This document shows, piece after piece, positions 12,909 through 23,600 of a stretch of 64,000 nucleotides of DNA. A program made the position numbers and the translations under genes. The notes under the pieces are model-generated. The model ran no database searches. It was not told the DNA's origin and worked only from the letters and a program-made list of their open reading frames with translations. Origin of the DNA: Dichetophora obliterata (Eukaryota > Arthropoda > Insecta > Diptera > Sciomyzidae); the NCBI GenBank assembly GCA_963920525.1, contig OY986436.1:81499630-81563629 (forward strand). Direction: 5' to 3'. Position 1 is the first letter of the stretch, and the number at the start of each line of letters is the position of its first letter.

Positions 12909-13081
12909 AACACGAAATGTCACTCTTACCTATTACTAATTATACCATGGCCAGCATAGAGAATATGCTGGCGACATTATAAAACTACAAATGTTTTTAT
13001 GTTAGTCATGAAACTCAAATACACGCTCTTGGATATTGGCTACCAGGCGCTCAGCAAATACAGCAAGCATGGCAAAATTAA

Positions 13082-13268
13082 ACAAGGTAGTGCTAGGGCG
13101 GAGAGCCGGTGACCGAAACTGTCAAAACGAAGTTGTCATTTCATACAAAATCTGCAACCAATGAGAATGCAATATGAAACCAATAATTGGCAAATACATC
13201 AAAATAGATGAGTTTGACAGTTATGGTCACTTAGAAAGAGAACACATTCAGACCTAACACTACCTTGT
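13082..13268. mobile_element. Short MITE with ACAAGGTAGTG ends
   Basis: The termini ACAAGGTAGTGCTAGG and the complement of ACAAGGTAGTGTTAGG form inverted repeats. Similarity continues inward (GTGACCGAAACTGTCAAA against GTGACCATAACTGTCAAA in the other arm). Total length is 187 bp. Target duplication not resolved. Confidence 0.7.
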
Positions 13269-13534
13269 CTATTTCCACTATGGCAGCAAGCAACCATCAA
13301 TAAGTTTATCTGCTGACAAATCGTTCCTTCATAAAGAAATCATGAAGGATATTTACTGTTTTTCTGTCAATGTATATGTAGATCTGTAGCTGCACTAAAA
13401 TACATTTACAACAATTACCAAGCAAATCTACTACAACGATGAACAGAGAAGAGCAGTATCACATCGGTTGCGCAACGTTAGAGGGGATGAACCGAATTGG
13501 CGGCGGAAAATAGACAGCACTTCGCTTGCTATGT

Positions 13535-13964
13535 CCCCTTTCGTATTGGTCAAGAATTGAATTCAATTTTTTTTTACGTTCTCTTTTGGACTTGACGAAA
13601 GCTTTCACATTTGTCAAGAATTGAATTCAATTGCATGTCACCTATGCTTGCTTTCTTAAAAACAGAAGCGATTGCATCAACAGCTTAAAATTGTTCGTAA
13701 GATATTAGTTATAATTCATAAGCGATGGAAATATGCTTATTATAAATAAATATCGAAAATAATTCAACAAAATAACTTATATTCAAGTTTCAGTACAACA
13801 AACGCACGCCGATACACAAGAAAGAAAATTAAGCAATCTGAAAAAAATGAAAAAAGAACAAAAGGAATACAAAAAATTTTTCTCCCTTTCGTCGCTTCCG
13901 ATTTGCGGCGAATTGCTTACAAACTATGAAAATTGAATTCAATTCTTGACCAATGTGAAAGGGG
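13535..13964. mobile_element. MITE with CCCCTTTC...GGTCAAGAATTGAATTC ends
   Basis: Terminal inverted repeats of about 34 bp, differing at two or three bases, run inward from 13535 and 13964. A third copy of the inner part (GTCAAGAATTGAATTCAATT) lies at about 13614-13633 in the same orientation as the left end. The unit splits the right arm of the larger element at 11795-14140, so it arrived later. Confidence 0.75.
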
Positions 13965-14314
13965 TCTAGATTTTTTGTTTGCCTGGTAGCAAGATCTCAA
14001 GTGGAGGCATTAAAAGAGACTTCACGGCCAGTCAAACAAAAAGCAAATATCAAAAATTTGAAATATATTTTATTTTAGCCTATAGCTAGCTCTACATATA
14101 CATTGAAAAAACAGTAACATTCAATAGCTGCACTCCCGTATTCGTTGATCTAGAGCGCGGCTCCATTTTATTCACAAAACAAAAATTAAAACCAGCTCGA
14201 TCTCTAGCTCTATTTCTGATCTTAAAATGCTGCCAAGTTTCAAGCATGTTTTATCAAAACGAACATAGTTGGCAAATCTAAATAACTATTCATTTTCCTA
14301 TTTTGACGTTTCGC

Positions 14315-14760
14315 CGCTCAATGAGCCTGTTCTCACGCGCCTTACGTTAGGCGGATCATCGGATTAATTTTGACGTCTACAGGTAAGGTGGGAAGTGGGA
14401 AGGTGACAAGTTACGTGAGGCAGCATTTTCAAAAATTTTAAAAATTTTGCGATTCATTTTGACGTCTGTTACTTTGAAGTTTCATTGTGCCTCATTTTCC
14501 TCGTGGTTCTCTTATGTTTTAGCGCAAATAAATTTTGTTTTGCATTGGTTGGGTTTTCTGTTTGCGTTGCTGTTTAATTTAAGACTTACAAAGTAATGAA
14601 TTCTCCGAAATTTAACACCACATTTATGGACTGTTCTCGGAATGCAAAATAAGGCGGGCTTAAAAAAGTCGGTAGTAAGAACACCTGACAGATGCATAGT
14701 GTCAAAATAACGCCATTACTCTGCCTTTTTTAAGGCGAGTGAGAAAAGGGTCAATGAGCG
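14315..14760. mobile_element. MITE with CGCTCAATGAGC-type ends
   Basis: The left end from 14315 (CGCTCAATGAGCCTGTTCTC, then CGCGCCTTACG) is an imperfect inverted match of the right end at 14700-14760 (complement begins CGCTCATTGACCCTTTTCTC, then CTCGCCTTAAA). The inverted similarity covers about 60 bp, as far as a TTTTGAC block. Short open frames inside have no protein character. Target duplication not resolved. Confidence 0.65.
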
Positions 14761-14847
14761 TTTTGGTATTGTTGTTTTCTTTTGTTATTGTTCTTAAAAC
14801 AGCTATTTCAAGACTGTGACCATGGTTTGATTATTATAAGGTTGAGT

Positions 14848-14860
14848 AAGCTGAGAGCGC
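14848..14860. repeat. Target site duplication of the full-length RTE, left copy
   Basis: AAGCTGAGAGCGC here recurs at 18113-18125, directly after the element's tetranucleotide tail. The first three bases are ambiguous because the tail also ends in AAG, so the certain part is ten bases. Confidence 0.9.
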
Positions 14861-17800
14861 GATGGGGGAAACTGGGGGCGATGGAACAATGTAACATGTC
14901 TGACTGTCTCAACCTGGCGAGGCCAGCATAATCTTTGTGAAATCGTCTCAAGTCGACTCAAACCTCCACGTGGTGTTTCCTGGGCAACGTCAAAACTGAC
15001 AACCGTTAGTTTGGCGGCTAATCTGAGCGGCGGGCCTCCCTAGGCTTAAAATAGGTTGTGCGTCGGGTTTGAAGCCCACCCCTAAAAACCAATTTCAATG
15101 AAAACAAACAAGAATAGAAGAAAAATGATCCCCAAATCTGATGACGACTACCGCAAACGAAAAACTGATAATGATTTACGGATATGCACCTGGAATGTCC
15201 GAACCCTTAATTGGGAAGGTGCCTCTATCCAACTGACTGATGTCTTGGAAAGATACAAAGCTGATATCACTGCTATCCAAGAAATGCGATGGAAGGGACA
15301 GGGTTGCATTCGGCATGCACCCTGTGATATCTACTACAGCGGCCATGCGGAGAAGCACGAGTTTGGATGCGGATTTGTAGTTGGCAAGAGACTACGGCCC
15401 CACGTCCTGCGATTCACACCTGTGAACGAACGACTTGCCATAATCCGCATCAAGGTTAGATTTTTCAATATAAGCCTAATATGTGCGCACGCTCCGACAG
15501 AAGACAAGGACGATGAGATCAAGGAAATTTTCTACGAGCGCCTTGAAAATGCTTACGAGCGCTGCCCCCGTCACGACGTAAAAATCGTGCTTGGTGACTT
15601 TAACGCTAAGGTGGGCAAGGAAAATATTTTTGGTCCAACAGTCGGAAAGTTCAGCCTCCACGACAACACCTCCGATAACGGAATGAGGCTGATTGACTTC
15701 GCCGCAGCACGAAACATGGTCGTAAGTAGCACTAGATTCAAGCATCTCAATATTCATAAAGCCACCTGGATGTCCCCTGATCAAAAAACCAAGAATCAAA
15801 TTGATCACGTTTTGATCGACGGAAGGCACTCTTCCAGTGTATTGGATGTACGCACGATCCGTGGTGCAAACATTGACTCGGATCACTATCTTGTTGCAGC
15901 CAAGATCCGTACACGTCTATGCGCAGCTAAGAATACACGCAACCCTACACAGAGAAAGCTAGACGTCGACAAGCTGCAATCAAAACAGACAGCCAATGCT
16001 TTCGCCACTCGACTCTCACTCCTGCTTCAAAGCACTCCTCCAATCGATGATATATGCGCGCAGTGGACTCACATTTCCAACTCCATGCGTGCGGCTGCTG
16101 AAGAGGTGATTGGCTACCAACGCCCTAGCCGAAACCAGTGGTACGACCAGGAGTGTCGCGACGCCACTGCAGAGAAAGACGCCGCCTACAAAGCCACCCT
16201 GCAGTCGGTTGTAACGCGCGCTGCTAAGGAGCGATACAAAGAAAAGAGGAGGGAGGAGAGACATATTTTCAGGCGGAAAAAAAGAGAGGCAGAAAAGCGC
16301 GAGCAGGAGAAGATTGAGATGTATGGTGACAGGAATGAGGCCCGAAAATTTTTCGAAAAAATAAGACGCCTTGCCGATGGTTTTAAAACCGGGGCCTCTT
16401 CCTGCAAGGATGAAAACGGGAATCTAGTGACAGATGTCCAGAGTACACTGACGTTATGGAGGGAACACTTCTCTAAGCTTCTAAATGGCGACGCTGACAA
16501 CAATCCCGCCAATAGAGATGATATTCCGGAAACCCCAATTGCGGATGACAGCGTTGAGGTTCCGCTGCCCGACTATGATGAAGTTCTGACAGCTATAGCT
16601 CGGCTTAAAAATAACAAAGCCGCGGGAGCTGATGGCTTACCTGCTGAGTTGCTTAAGAACGGAGGCGAAGCTCTACTTAAATGCATTCACGAGCTTCTAT
16701 GCAGAATATGGTCGGAAGAATGCATTCCGAACGATTGGAATCTCAGTGTGCTCTGCCCAATCCACAAGAAAGGCGATCCCACTATCTGTGCCAATTACCG
16801 TGGGATAAGCCTTCTTAATATCGCATATAAGGTCCTGTCGAGCGTTTTATGTGAAAGATTGAAGCCCATTGTAAACGAACTGATCGGACCTTATCAGTGT
16901 GGCTTCAGACCTGGAAAGTCCACCATCGACCAGATTTTCACGCTACGACAAATCTTGGAGAAGACTCAAGAAAAACAAGTCGACACCCACCATCTTTTTG
17001 TCGACTACAAAGCCGCCTTCGACAGCCCAATAAGGAAGCACCTGTACTCCACCATGTCTGAATTTGGTATTCCTGCAAAACTAATACGACTCTGCAGGAT
17101 GACACTGAGCAACACCAGCAGCGCAGTTAAAATCGGGAAGGACCTCTCCCCACCATTTATTACCAAACGAGGTTTCAGACAAGGTGATTCCTTATCGTGC
17201 GACTTTTTCAACCTAATGATGGAAAAGATCATCCGAGCTGCTGATCTGAGACGTAGTGGCACAATATTCTACAAGAGTGTTATGCTGCTTGCGTATGCTG
17301 ATGACATAGATATCATTGGCCATAATACGCGCGAAGTCAGTGCAGCATTTTCCAGATTAGAAAGAGAGTCAAGTCGAATGGGTCTGTCAGTGAATGCAGA
17401 TAAGACGAAATACTTAGTGTCAACAAACAAACAGTCCCAGCGTCTTGGAAACCACGTTACCGTTGACAATACCTCCTTCGAGGTTGTGAAGAACTTCGTT
17501 TATCTGGGATCCAGCATTAATTCGACCAACGACATCAGCATTGAGATCAAACGAAGAATAACTCTTGCCAACAGGTGTTACTTTGGGCTCAGTAGGCAAT
17601 TGAGAAGCAGAGCCCTCTCTCGACGAACGAAAATCACGCTCTATAAATCGCTCATCATGCCCGTCCTACTTTACGCATCACAAACCTGGACGCTGAGCAG
17701 TTTAGATGAAAAGACTTTAGGAGCATTCGAGAGAAAGATTCTTCGTAAGATCTACGGACCAATCTGCGTCAATGGCGAGTACCGAATACGGTGGAATGAT

Positions 17801-18112
17801 GAACTGTATGAGCTGTACGCTGACATCGACATAGTCAAGCGCATTAAAATCGAGCGGCTTCGCTGGCTTGGTCATGTTCAGCGCATGAAAGACGATGCTC
17901 CAGTGAAGAAAACATTCGATTCGGTACCCAGCGGCGGTCAACGCAGAAGAGGACGACCGCATCTTCGTTGGAAAGACCAAGTAGAGGACAACCTGACGAA
18001 GCTTGGAATTTCCAACTGGCGCCAGCAAGCGAAAGACAGAAATGGCTGGCGCAAATTCTTAGATGAGGCCAAGACCGACATACGGTTGTACCGCCAACTA
18101 AGCAAGCAAGCA
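14861..18112 (+). mobile_element. Full-length RTE-clade non-LTR retrotransposon
   Basis: A 3.25-kb element between a 13-bp target duplication. It has a short 5' untranslated region of about 237 bp (14861-15097, GC-richer than its surroundings), one long ORF, and a very short 3' end closing in a TAAG/CAAG tetranucleotide tail (18097-18112). A single ORF with N-terminal endonuclease and central reverse transcriptase, plus a microsatellite-like tail instead of poly(A), is characteristic of RTE. Copy 1 (4956-6749) is a truncated relative. The intact ORF and near-perfect target duplication indicate a recent insertion. No upstream promoter motif was identified. Confidence 0.95.
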
Positions 18113-18181
18113 AAGCTGAGAGCGCAAATATGTCGGCGGATGTCAAAAACAGCTGTTTGGTGTAGTTTTCTATTTCTTTGA
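15098..18181 (+). CDS. RTE endonuclease/reverse transcriptase polyprotein
   Basis: This 1,027-residue protein nicks target DNA and reverse-transcribes its own RNA at the nick. An apurinic-type endonuclease fills about residues 27-275: TWNVRTL (N33), QEMRW (E62), GDFNAK (D167, N169), QIDH (D236, H237) and SDH (D262, H263). A charged segment rich in K, R and E (about 375-405) leads to the reverse transcriptase at about 490-770: KNNKAAGADGLPAEL, NYRGISLL, CGFRPGKST, FVDYKAAFDS (catalytic D636), RQGDSLS and YADD (D735, D736). The C-terminal region carries RRRGRPHLRWKDQ, typical of RTE. All key residues are intact. The ATG at 15098 is the first in frame with good domain spacing, though an earlier non-ATG start cannot be excluded. 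Compared with copy 1, the normal stop after residue 997 has changed to TAC (18089-18091), so the last 30 residues come from the tail and flanking DNA. Confidence 0.93.
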   Translation: MKTNKNRRKMIPKSDDDYRKRKTDNDLRICTWNVRTLNWEGASIQLTDVLERYKADITAIQEMRWKGQGCIRHAPCDIYYSGHAEKHEFGCGFVVGKRLRPHVLRFTPVNERLAIIRIKVRFFNISLICAHAPTEDKDDEIKEIFYERLENAYERCPRHDVKIVLGDFNAKVGKENIFGPTVGKFSLHDNTSDNGMRLIDFAAARNMVVSSTRFKHLNIHKATWMSPDQKTKNQIDHVLIDGRHSSSVLDVRTIRGANIDSDHYLVAAKIRTRLCAAKNTRNPTQRKLDVDKLQSKQTANAFATRLSLLLQSTPPIDDICAQWTHISNSMRAAAEEVIGYQRPSRNQWYDQECRDATAEKDAAYKATLQSVVTRAAKERYKEKRREERHIFRRKKREAEKREQEKIEMYGDRNEARKFFEKIRRLADGFKTGASSCKDENGNLVTDVQSTLTLWREHFSKLLNGDADNNPANRDDIPETPIADDSVEVPLPDYDEVLTAIARLKNNKAAGADGLPAELLKNGGEALLKCIHELLCRIWSEECIPNDWNLSVLCPIHKKGDPTICANYRGISLLNIAYKVLSSVLCERLKPIVNELIGPYQCGFRPGKSTIDQIFTLRQILEKTQEKQVDTHHLFVDYKAAFDSPIRKHLYSTMSEFGIPAKLIRLCRMTLSNTSSAVKIGKDLSPPFITKRGFRQGDSLSCDFFNLMMEKIIRAADLRRSGTIFYKSVMLLAYADDIDIIGHNTREVSAAFSRLERESSRMGLSVNADKTKYLVSTNKQSQRLGNHVTVDNTSFEVVKNFVYLGSSINSTNDISIEIKRRITLANRCYFGLSRQLRSRALSRRTKITLYKSLIMPVLLYASQTWTLSSLDEKTLGAFERKILRKIYGPICVNGEYRIRWNDELYELYADIDIVKRIKIERLRWLGHVQRMKDDAPVKKTFDSVPSGGQRRRGRPHLRWKDQVEDNLTKLGISNWRQQAKDRNGWRKFLDEAKTDIRLYRQLSKQAKLRAQICRRMSKTAVWCSFLFL

Positions 18182-18331
18182 CATTCTGCAATCCACAAGT
18201 GAAAAACTTCTGTTCTCTAAAGTATTGTTTATTTTTCATTTTTATTTGAAATTAGAAATAATTGATTGAAGTTTAAAATAAAAAAAAATTTCTGTTTCAA
18301 TTTGATTTAATAATCGAACACTCAGCTTTGT

Positions 18332-18912
18332 GGCAGCTCAGCTAAGAACATCGAAACCATTGGCCAGTCCGACCTGAGTGACTACATTAAAAACAATTAC
18401 AAAGCATCATGCATTATGCTATCTGGCGCTGCTGGCATTAACCATGACGATCTTGCCAAAATGGCAGAACAAGACTGGGTAAAATTAAGGACATTTATGA
18501 TGGCAAGCCAGTTGTTTCACGTTGCCTGTTTACCAGCAAAGTTCGCGAGAATGATGACACTCTTCTATGCGCTTACGTTGCCATTGCTGTGAAGAGCTGC
18601 TGCTGGACCGACCAAGATAACATCCCCTTGATGGTGGTAAATACCTTGATTTGTACCTGGGATCGTTAACAGACCGATGGTGTCAATAATGCATCATCTG
18701 GCCCACACCAGCGCCGAAAACAATTTGTGACACAGCTTCCAATCGTTCAACACTTGCTACATGATACCGATTTGTGGGGCATCTACTTTGTCTGTGATTC
18801 GTTGCAATGCGAAGACATGCTGTATGTACAGAAGGAATGGATGCGTTTGTGCACTATGGTCACCGAGTGTGAGCTAGAACGCGCAAATAACTTGTTGAAG
18901 ACCAACACGCTT
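18332..18912 (+). pseudogene. UQCRC1 / mitochondrial processing peptidase beta retropseudogene
   Basis: Translation in shifting frames gives the second M16 half of the core-1/MPP-beta protein: DLSDYIKNNYKAS...LSGAAGINHDDLAKMAEQ at about 18370-18475, then CLFTSKVREND...CWTDQDNIPLMVVNTLI...WDR at about 18527-18670, then [17 protein letters not shown]...[24 protein letters not shown] at 18772-18905. In the living gene this protein is a core subunit of respiratory complex III and/or the matrix presequence peptidase. Here there are a TAA after WDR, frame changes and a deletion, no introns, and both ends are missing. That fits an old truncated processed copy, though a fragment lying within a single exon cannot be excluded. 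The open piece at 18727-19044 is its last third plus unrelated sequence after about 18912. Confidence 0.88.
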
Positions 18913-20099
18913 CTTAAACAAATTTCAAACACAAATTCAAAATATAAAATGTTGACATCTAATCAGAAATTTAAATTGATTGCTTACTTGCCTTTTTCTT
19001 TTACTTTGACATTTGCCGATCCAAGTTTTGTTGTTGTATTTTGACAAAGAGCATACAAAGAGAACAGTTTCTTGGTTACTTAACCTTATATAATTCAGCC
19101 ATGACTGTGACAACAAATTGGTATAAAGTTAAACTAACGATTTTTTGCTGAGGAGGAAAGGGAGGGGAAAGAACGATGCGTCAGCAGAGGAACTTATTGA
19201 TGGTTGCTTTCTTATGTTTTCTAAGTTTCCTATCTTGTTATCTTTGCTGTCTATATTGATGACGAGAGTTACTCGGAAAAAGACAATGACGCAAACCAAA
19301 GATGTACACTCTACCAAAATCGTTCAACGCGCCTAAAGAAGTTTTCACTTCAAAAATTTATGACGTTGTGCAAGCATTAAGGTTTTGTTTATTTTCTTAA
19401 AACATTTTAAGAAAAAATTTTGGAGGTTTTTGGCGGTTTAGTTATTGACAAATAGCGGCCAGAAGTACGAAAAAACTGGCAACTCTGGTTCGATCAATGT
19501 TGGAGGGACCAGTACTGGTCGTTTTTGGAACTGGTTCAGAACTATTTAAAAGTTCGCCCAATTTTCACATGGAGCTCACATGGCATAATATACTGAGGAG
19601 AATCCTCTGATTGTACGAATTCATGTGATTCTGAATAAAAAGCTCTTTATTTACATAACATGAAATTGCACTGCATTTTTTTATTCAACAAAATCACATT
19701 TGTGGATATTTTTATATCGTTAAAGGGGAAATTGGCTTCCACGCATTACAAAATTTGCACTGAAATTTGAAGTTTTCACGAATTTTATCTCCTAAGTCAA
19801 ACGAGATTAAAATCGACAATTTGTTTTGGAAGTTGAATCGAGTATATTCAATTTTTTCACTTTTAAAAACATCGATTCGGTGTCTGAAAACTATAAAAAA
19901 ATTATTGAATGATGTCAAGTACCATCAAGATTTAAAATTTACGATACAATTAGATAAAAATGTTCATTATATCGGCCGGGTGGAAGTCAATTGTGGCGGT
20001 TTTGCTCTAAAAAGTTCACAGGAGCCTTGTATGGCGTTTCATACTATATGCTCATAATTTTTATTTTTGCTGCAATTTTCTTGTTAGTTTTTTTTTGTA
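18913..20099. other. AT-rich DNA, no gene seen
   Basis: After the pseudogene the sequence is non-coding by eye. Open frames at 19145-19336 and 19767-20057 show no recognisable domain. A patch near 19480-19560 is GC-richer but unassigned. Confidence 0.5.
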
Positions 20100-20101
20100 G
20101 C

Positions 20102-20656
20102 TATAATAGCTGAAACCCGGCAGGCTTCTGACACGCCCCCGTGGCCAAACGCCCATAAAACGTTATCAGTGACACTGCTTGTGTAAATTTTGGTCGAATT
20201 ATAACTCAGAAGCTATTCAATCTCTCAAATTAAGGTTGTATGGGAGGTGCCACGCCCCATTTTACAACGCCCCTAAAATATTATCAGTTAAAGGCCCGTG
20301 TAAACTGTTGTGGAATACCGAATTCGGAGGCTGTACGGCCTATAACCACAAAGCTATTCGATATCGCAAATTTAAGTTGTGTGGAAGGTGCCACGCCTCC
20401 TTGTAGAACGCCCATAAAATGTAATCAGTGAAACGGAATGTATAAATTTTGGTCGAACATCGAGTTCCGAGGCTGTGCGACATATAATTCCAAAGCTATT
20501 CGATATCACGTCCGAATTGACTTAAAAAACTAAATGTGCGCCTGCAGCGCCACCTGTTGAGAGTTTTCTACTTTTATTTTTTCTCAACTTTGTATTCCAG
20601 TCGTTTTCAAGCATCCGAACAAACCACGATCTATTTTTATATAAATAGATGTGATA
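20102..20656 (+). repeat. Dispersed repeat with internal tandem units (short copy)
   Basis: Starts with TAGCTGAAACCCGG and ends with a TTTTTATATAAATAGAT-type terminus. Between these are three units of roughly 120-140 bp, each with GGTGCCACGCC, then ACGCCCATAAAA(N)GTTATCAGT, then a block on AAAGCTATTCGATAT. The same units form the longer array at 49519-50510. Class unknown: no coding capacity and no obvious terminal inverted repeats. Confidence 0.75.
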
Positions 20657-23600
20657 GCAGAAAGCTGGCTTTTTTTCCATTTCATCTGCCTACACACATG
20701 ACAACTCACATTCTACGACACTACACTAAACATATGAAAACAAAAAATGGTAATGACATTATTAGGGTCCAAAAAATTTAATAATTATAAGCAGCGTACC
20801 CCATATTCATAAAGAAGGTTCCTGGGGCCTTGTCAGGCAAAATCGTACTAAAAAGTTGTCAGGTATCGGAGGGTTAAAAGTAATTTTAAATCAAGTGTTA
20901 GATTCGGCAACGGCTCTTCGAATCCCCAATCATAATTAACTTTAAAAATCTATTGAGGTCCAGTTTGTATGTGTTTCCAAAGCAATGTCTGCAGCTTTAA
21001 GTTACCTCCTTAGCCTTGGTATTTCGATCGTAAACTTTTCTTCATTGACCTCGTCATGAACTGTGAGCAATTTGTGTATTAAGATCTGCAGTTAATTTTC
21101 AAAAGCTGTTAGCAAGCTCGATGGAAAGATTGCTACAAATACATTTTGAATTTCTTGTATTGATTTTTTTCTGCTCTGAAGTTCCGAATGAAACCTATTC
21201 AGACACTCTGTGATTTACGATTTATATTGCATACTTTAAGGACCACTTCAAAAATTCCATTACATACTTTAAGTTCCTATTTAGTTACATAAAAGCATTC
21301 ATATATCAAAACTTTATATAATATGGAAAAATTGGGGGCTCAATCCAATTATTACTCCATATAAAATATATGAAAATTTGTAATTAATGTTTGTGATTGT
21401 TGCACGCCTTACCAAACATTATCAACGTATTATAAATTGTTTTAATTGATTCGAACGCATTGTATGGAACGCTGTCAGGTACTTTTGACATCGGCATTGA
21501 AAAAGTGCTGTCAGTTTTATAAGTACAATCATAGGTATTGAAAAATATATATACTTTGATATTAAATTATGCGCTCCTATTAAAAGAAAATTTATACTTA
21601 TACAAAAAATTGTACATTATAATACATATATATTTATATGTTGAAAAAATTTGTTTGTCAATTTTGCACCCCTGTTGGCTGTGAACCCGGTGTGGACCTC
21701 CCCCTTTGCTACGCTACTGAGCATAGTTCAACACATTTTCATAATGTGATTTTCATTTATTAAACCTTACTTTTCTATCCACTTAATATTGACATATTTG
21801 AAACTACGGCTGTTTTATGACATGCCTAATATTGACAACGAATGCATGTTTATATAAACGTGTGTTCGGACTGATTGCTGCCTCATAAATCAATCATTAG
21901 TATCTTCACCTTTAACGCAGATCCTTTCTTGGTCTATCTTTCTCATTGACGCTGTCATATTTAGCGTCATTTCGCTGTCTTGAACTCATTCATTTTCGTA
22001 GCATTCATGAAATGTCAACTTGACAGTGTTTGCTTCCAGCTATCTGATAATTTATAAAAACAAAACAATAAAAATTCATGAATATGGCTCAGATTTTCGA
22101 ACCAGCTATTTGTTATATATTTTATTTGAAGTTCTAAAGGTTAATCTAAGATGCCTTTGGCATTAGTGTTTTTCTTTCGTTTTAGTTTTTTCATTTCTTT
22201 TTATTTATGACAGTCCAAATGGCTTGCTGACAGCATTTATATAAATTTTCCAGATATTAAGCATCACGATACTACTCGTATTATTAATGCTTTAATTGTT
22301 TTAGAGTTTTTGATTTAAAAAGTATTTCTAAATTTTGAGCTATTGCCATAGATAAGACTTAATGTATGATATCAATATAACTGTCAGTGGAAATGTATGT
22401 TTATGAAGATTTGTTAAATTAAATTTAATCTTTCCTAAATTTTTTGTTATTCATTAATTTATGGTATGGCAACACTTTCAAGTGCTTGGAATAGACTTGA
22501 TTTCTTTGTATGAAGTTATTTAGAGATTTGTGAAATAAGCTCAGCACTCGGGTATTTGACACTGAATGATTGATTTGTTGTTCGCCCAAAGTGATGACTC
22601 AATTTTTTTTAAATGAAATTTTTAAACATTCCATTTTGTTGCGCTTATTAGTTGGCTACTCTTTGCTTCATACCGAAAAACGTAATTTTCTATTCGAGCT
22701 AAAAATTCTTTTATGACAATATACTCTTATAGTGAGACTGTTCTAGTCAAGGCGGTTAAAGGTTATGTTGTTTATGAAGCAGTGGATTTAGTTGTTTCAT
22801 GTTTTTTGTAAATACATTGGCTGGTGTAATAGTTGTAAAAAGATTAACTGTCACAAATTATAGGCCGGAAAAAGCTCTTCCAATTCGCTCAGAAAAATAT
22901 TAAAATTTTACAATCGGATCAAATTTCACACAGTTTTACGTGATTTTTTTAAGCTATTTTCACTTATTTTTTTAGAGAAATTAGGAACTTTACTCTAAAG
23001 TATGTTACAATATTGTAGTAAAATCGTCACAACTCAAAATGAAAAATTTTTTAAAATGAGTTTTTGTAGTTATAATATCACAAAAATGTAGCAAAAATAT
23101 TGCTTAAAAATTCACCATTAACGTAAAATGAAAAATTTATGATATTTTTGGTAGAAAATATAATGGCCTACAAATATTCTTAACAATTTTTTGTCTATCT
23201 TTATAATTAATGGTTGTGATTTGATTTCAAAAATTCAAAAGGCTCTCCTGAAAAATACTAAATTTTGAGTTGAGACAGTCTTGCATGAAATGAGCGATAT
23301 GTTCTTTTCTAACGTATTTCATTTATTTGAAACAAAGTTTAAAATTCAATATTTTTGTTAATTCTCCCTGGAAATAATAAAAGAAACAAGTCGCAATTTT
23401 TCAATACTCTTTATTTTCTTTAAATCTAAATTTTTTAGAGCCCAAAAGTTATCAACTTAGAATTTTGCTGTTGGTCCTTTATTTTTAATGGCTTCCTGGC
23501 TACTCCGCAGAGTGTCGCGACTTCATACAACGGGTAGCCAAAAATAGAAAGCGTTGTCGTAGAGAGTTGAAATTGGATAAGGATTGTTATATTGCTTTAA

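Larger units (their letters stand above)
11795..14140. mobile_element. Composite inverted-repeat element with other MITEs nested in it
   Basis: The outer arms are about 240 bp of inverted repeat. The left arm (11795-12042) carries GGGAGCACTATTG, CCAATGTATATGTAAAG, TCTCTTTTAATGCCTGCATT and GAGATCTTGCTAC; the right arm carries the complements in reverse order between 13475 and 14140. The right arm is interrupted by the MITE at 13535-13964, and the interior holds three more inverted-repeat units. No transposase is left. The outer boundaries are approximate. Confidence 0.7.

Noticed and set aside
12951..12974. Small hairpin GCCAGCATAGAGAATATGCTGGC as a miRNA or terminator
   Set aside because: The stem is only eight pairs, too short for a miRNA precursor, and terminators of that kind do not apply here.
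15476..15886. Long minus-strand frame opposite the RTE endonuclease
   Set aside because: A shadow of the strongly coding plus-strand ORF; no domain of its own.
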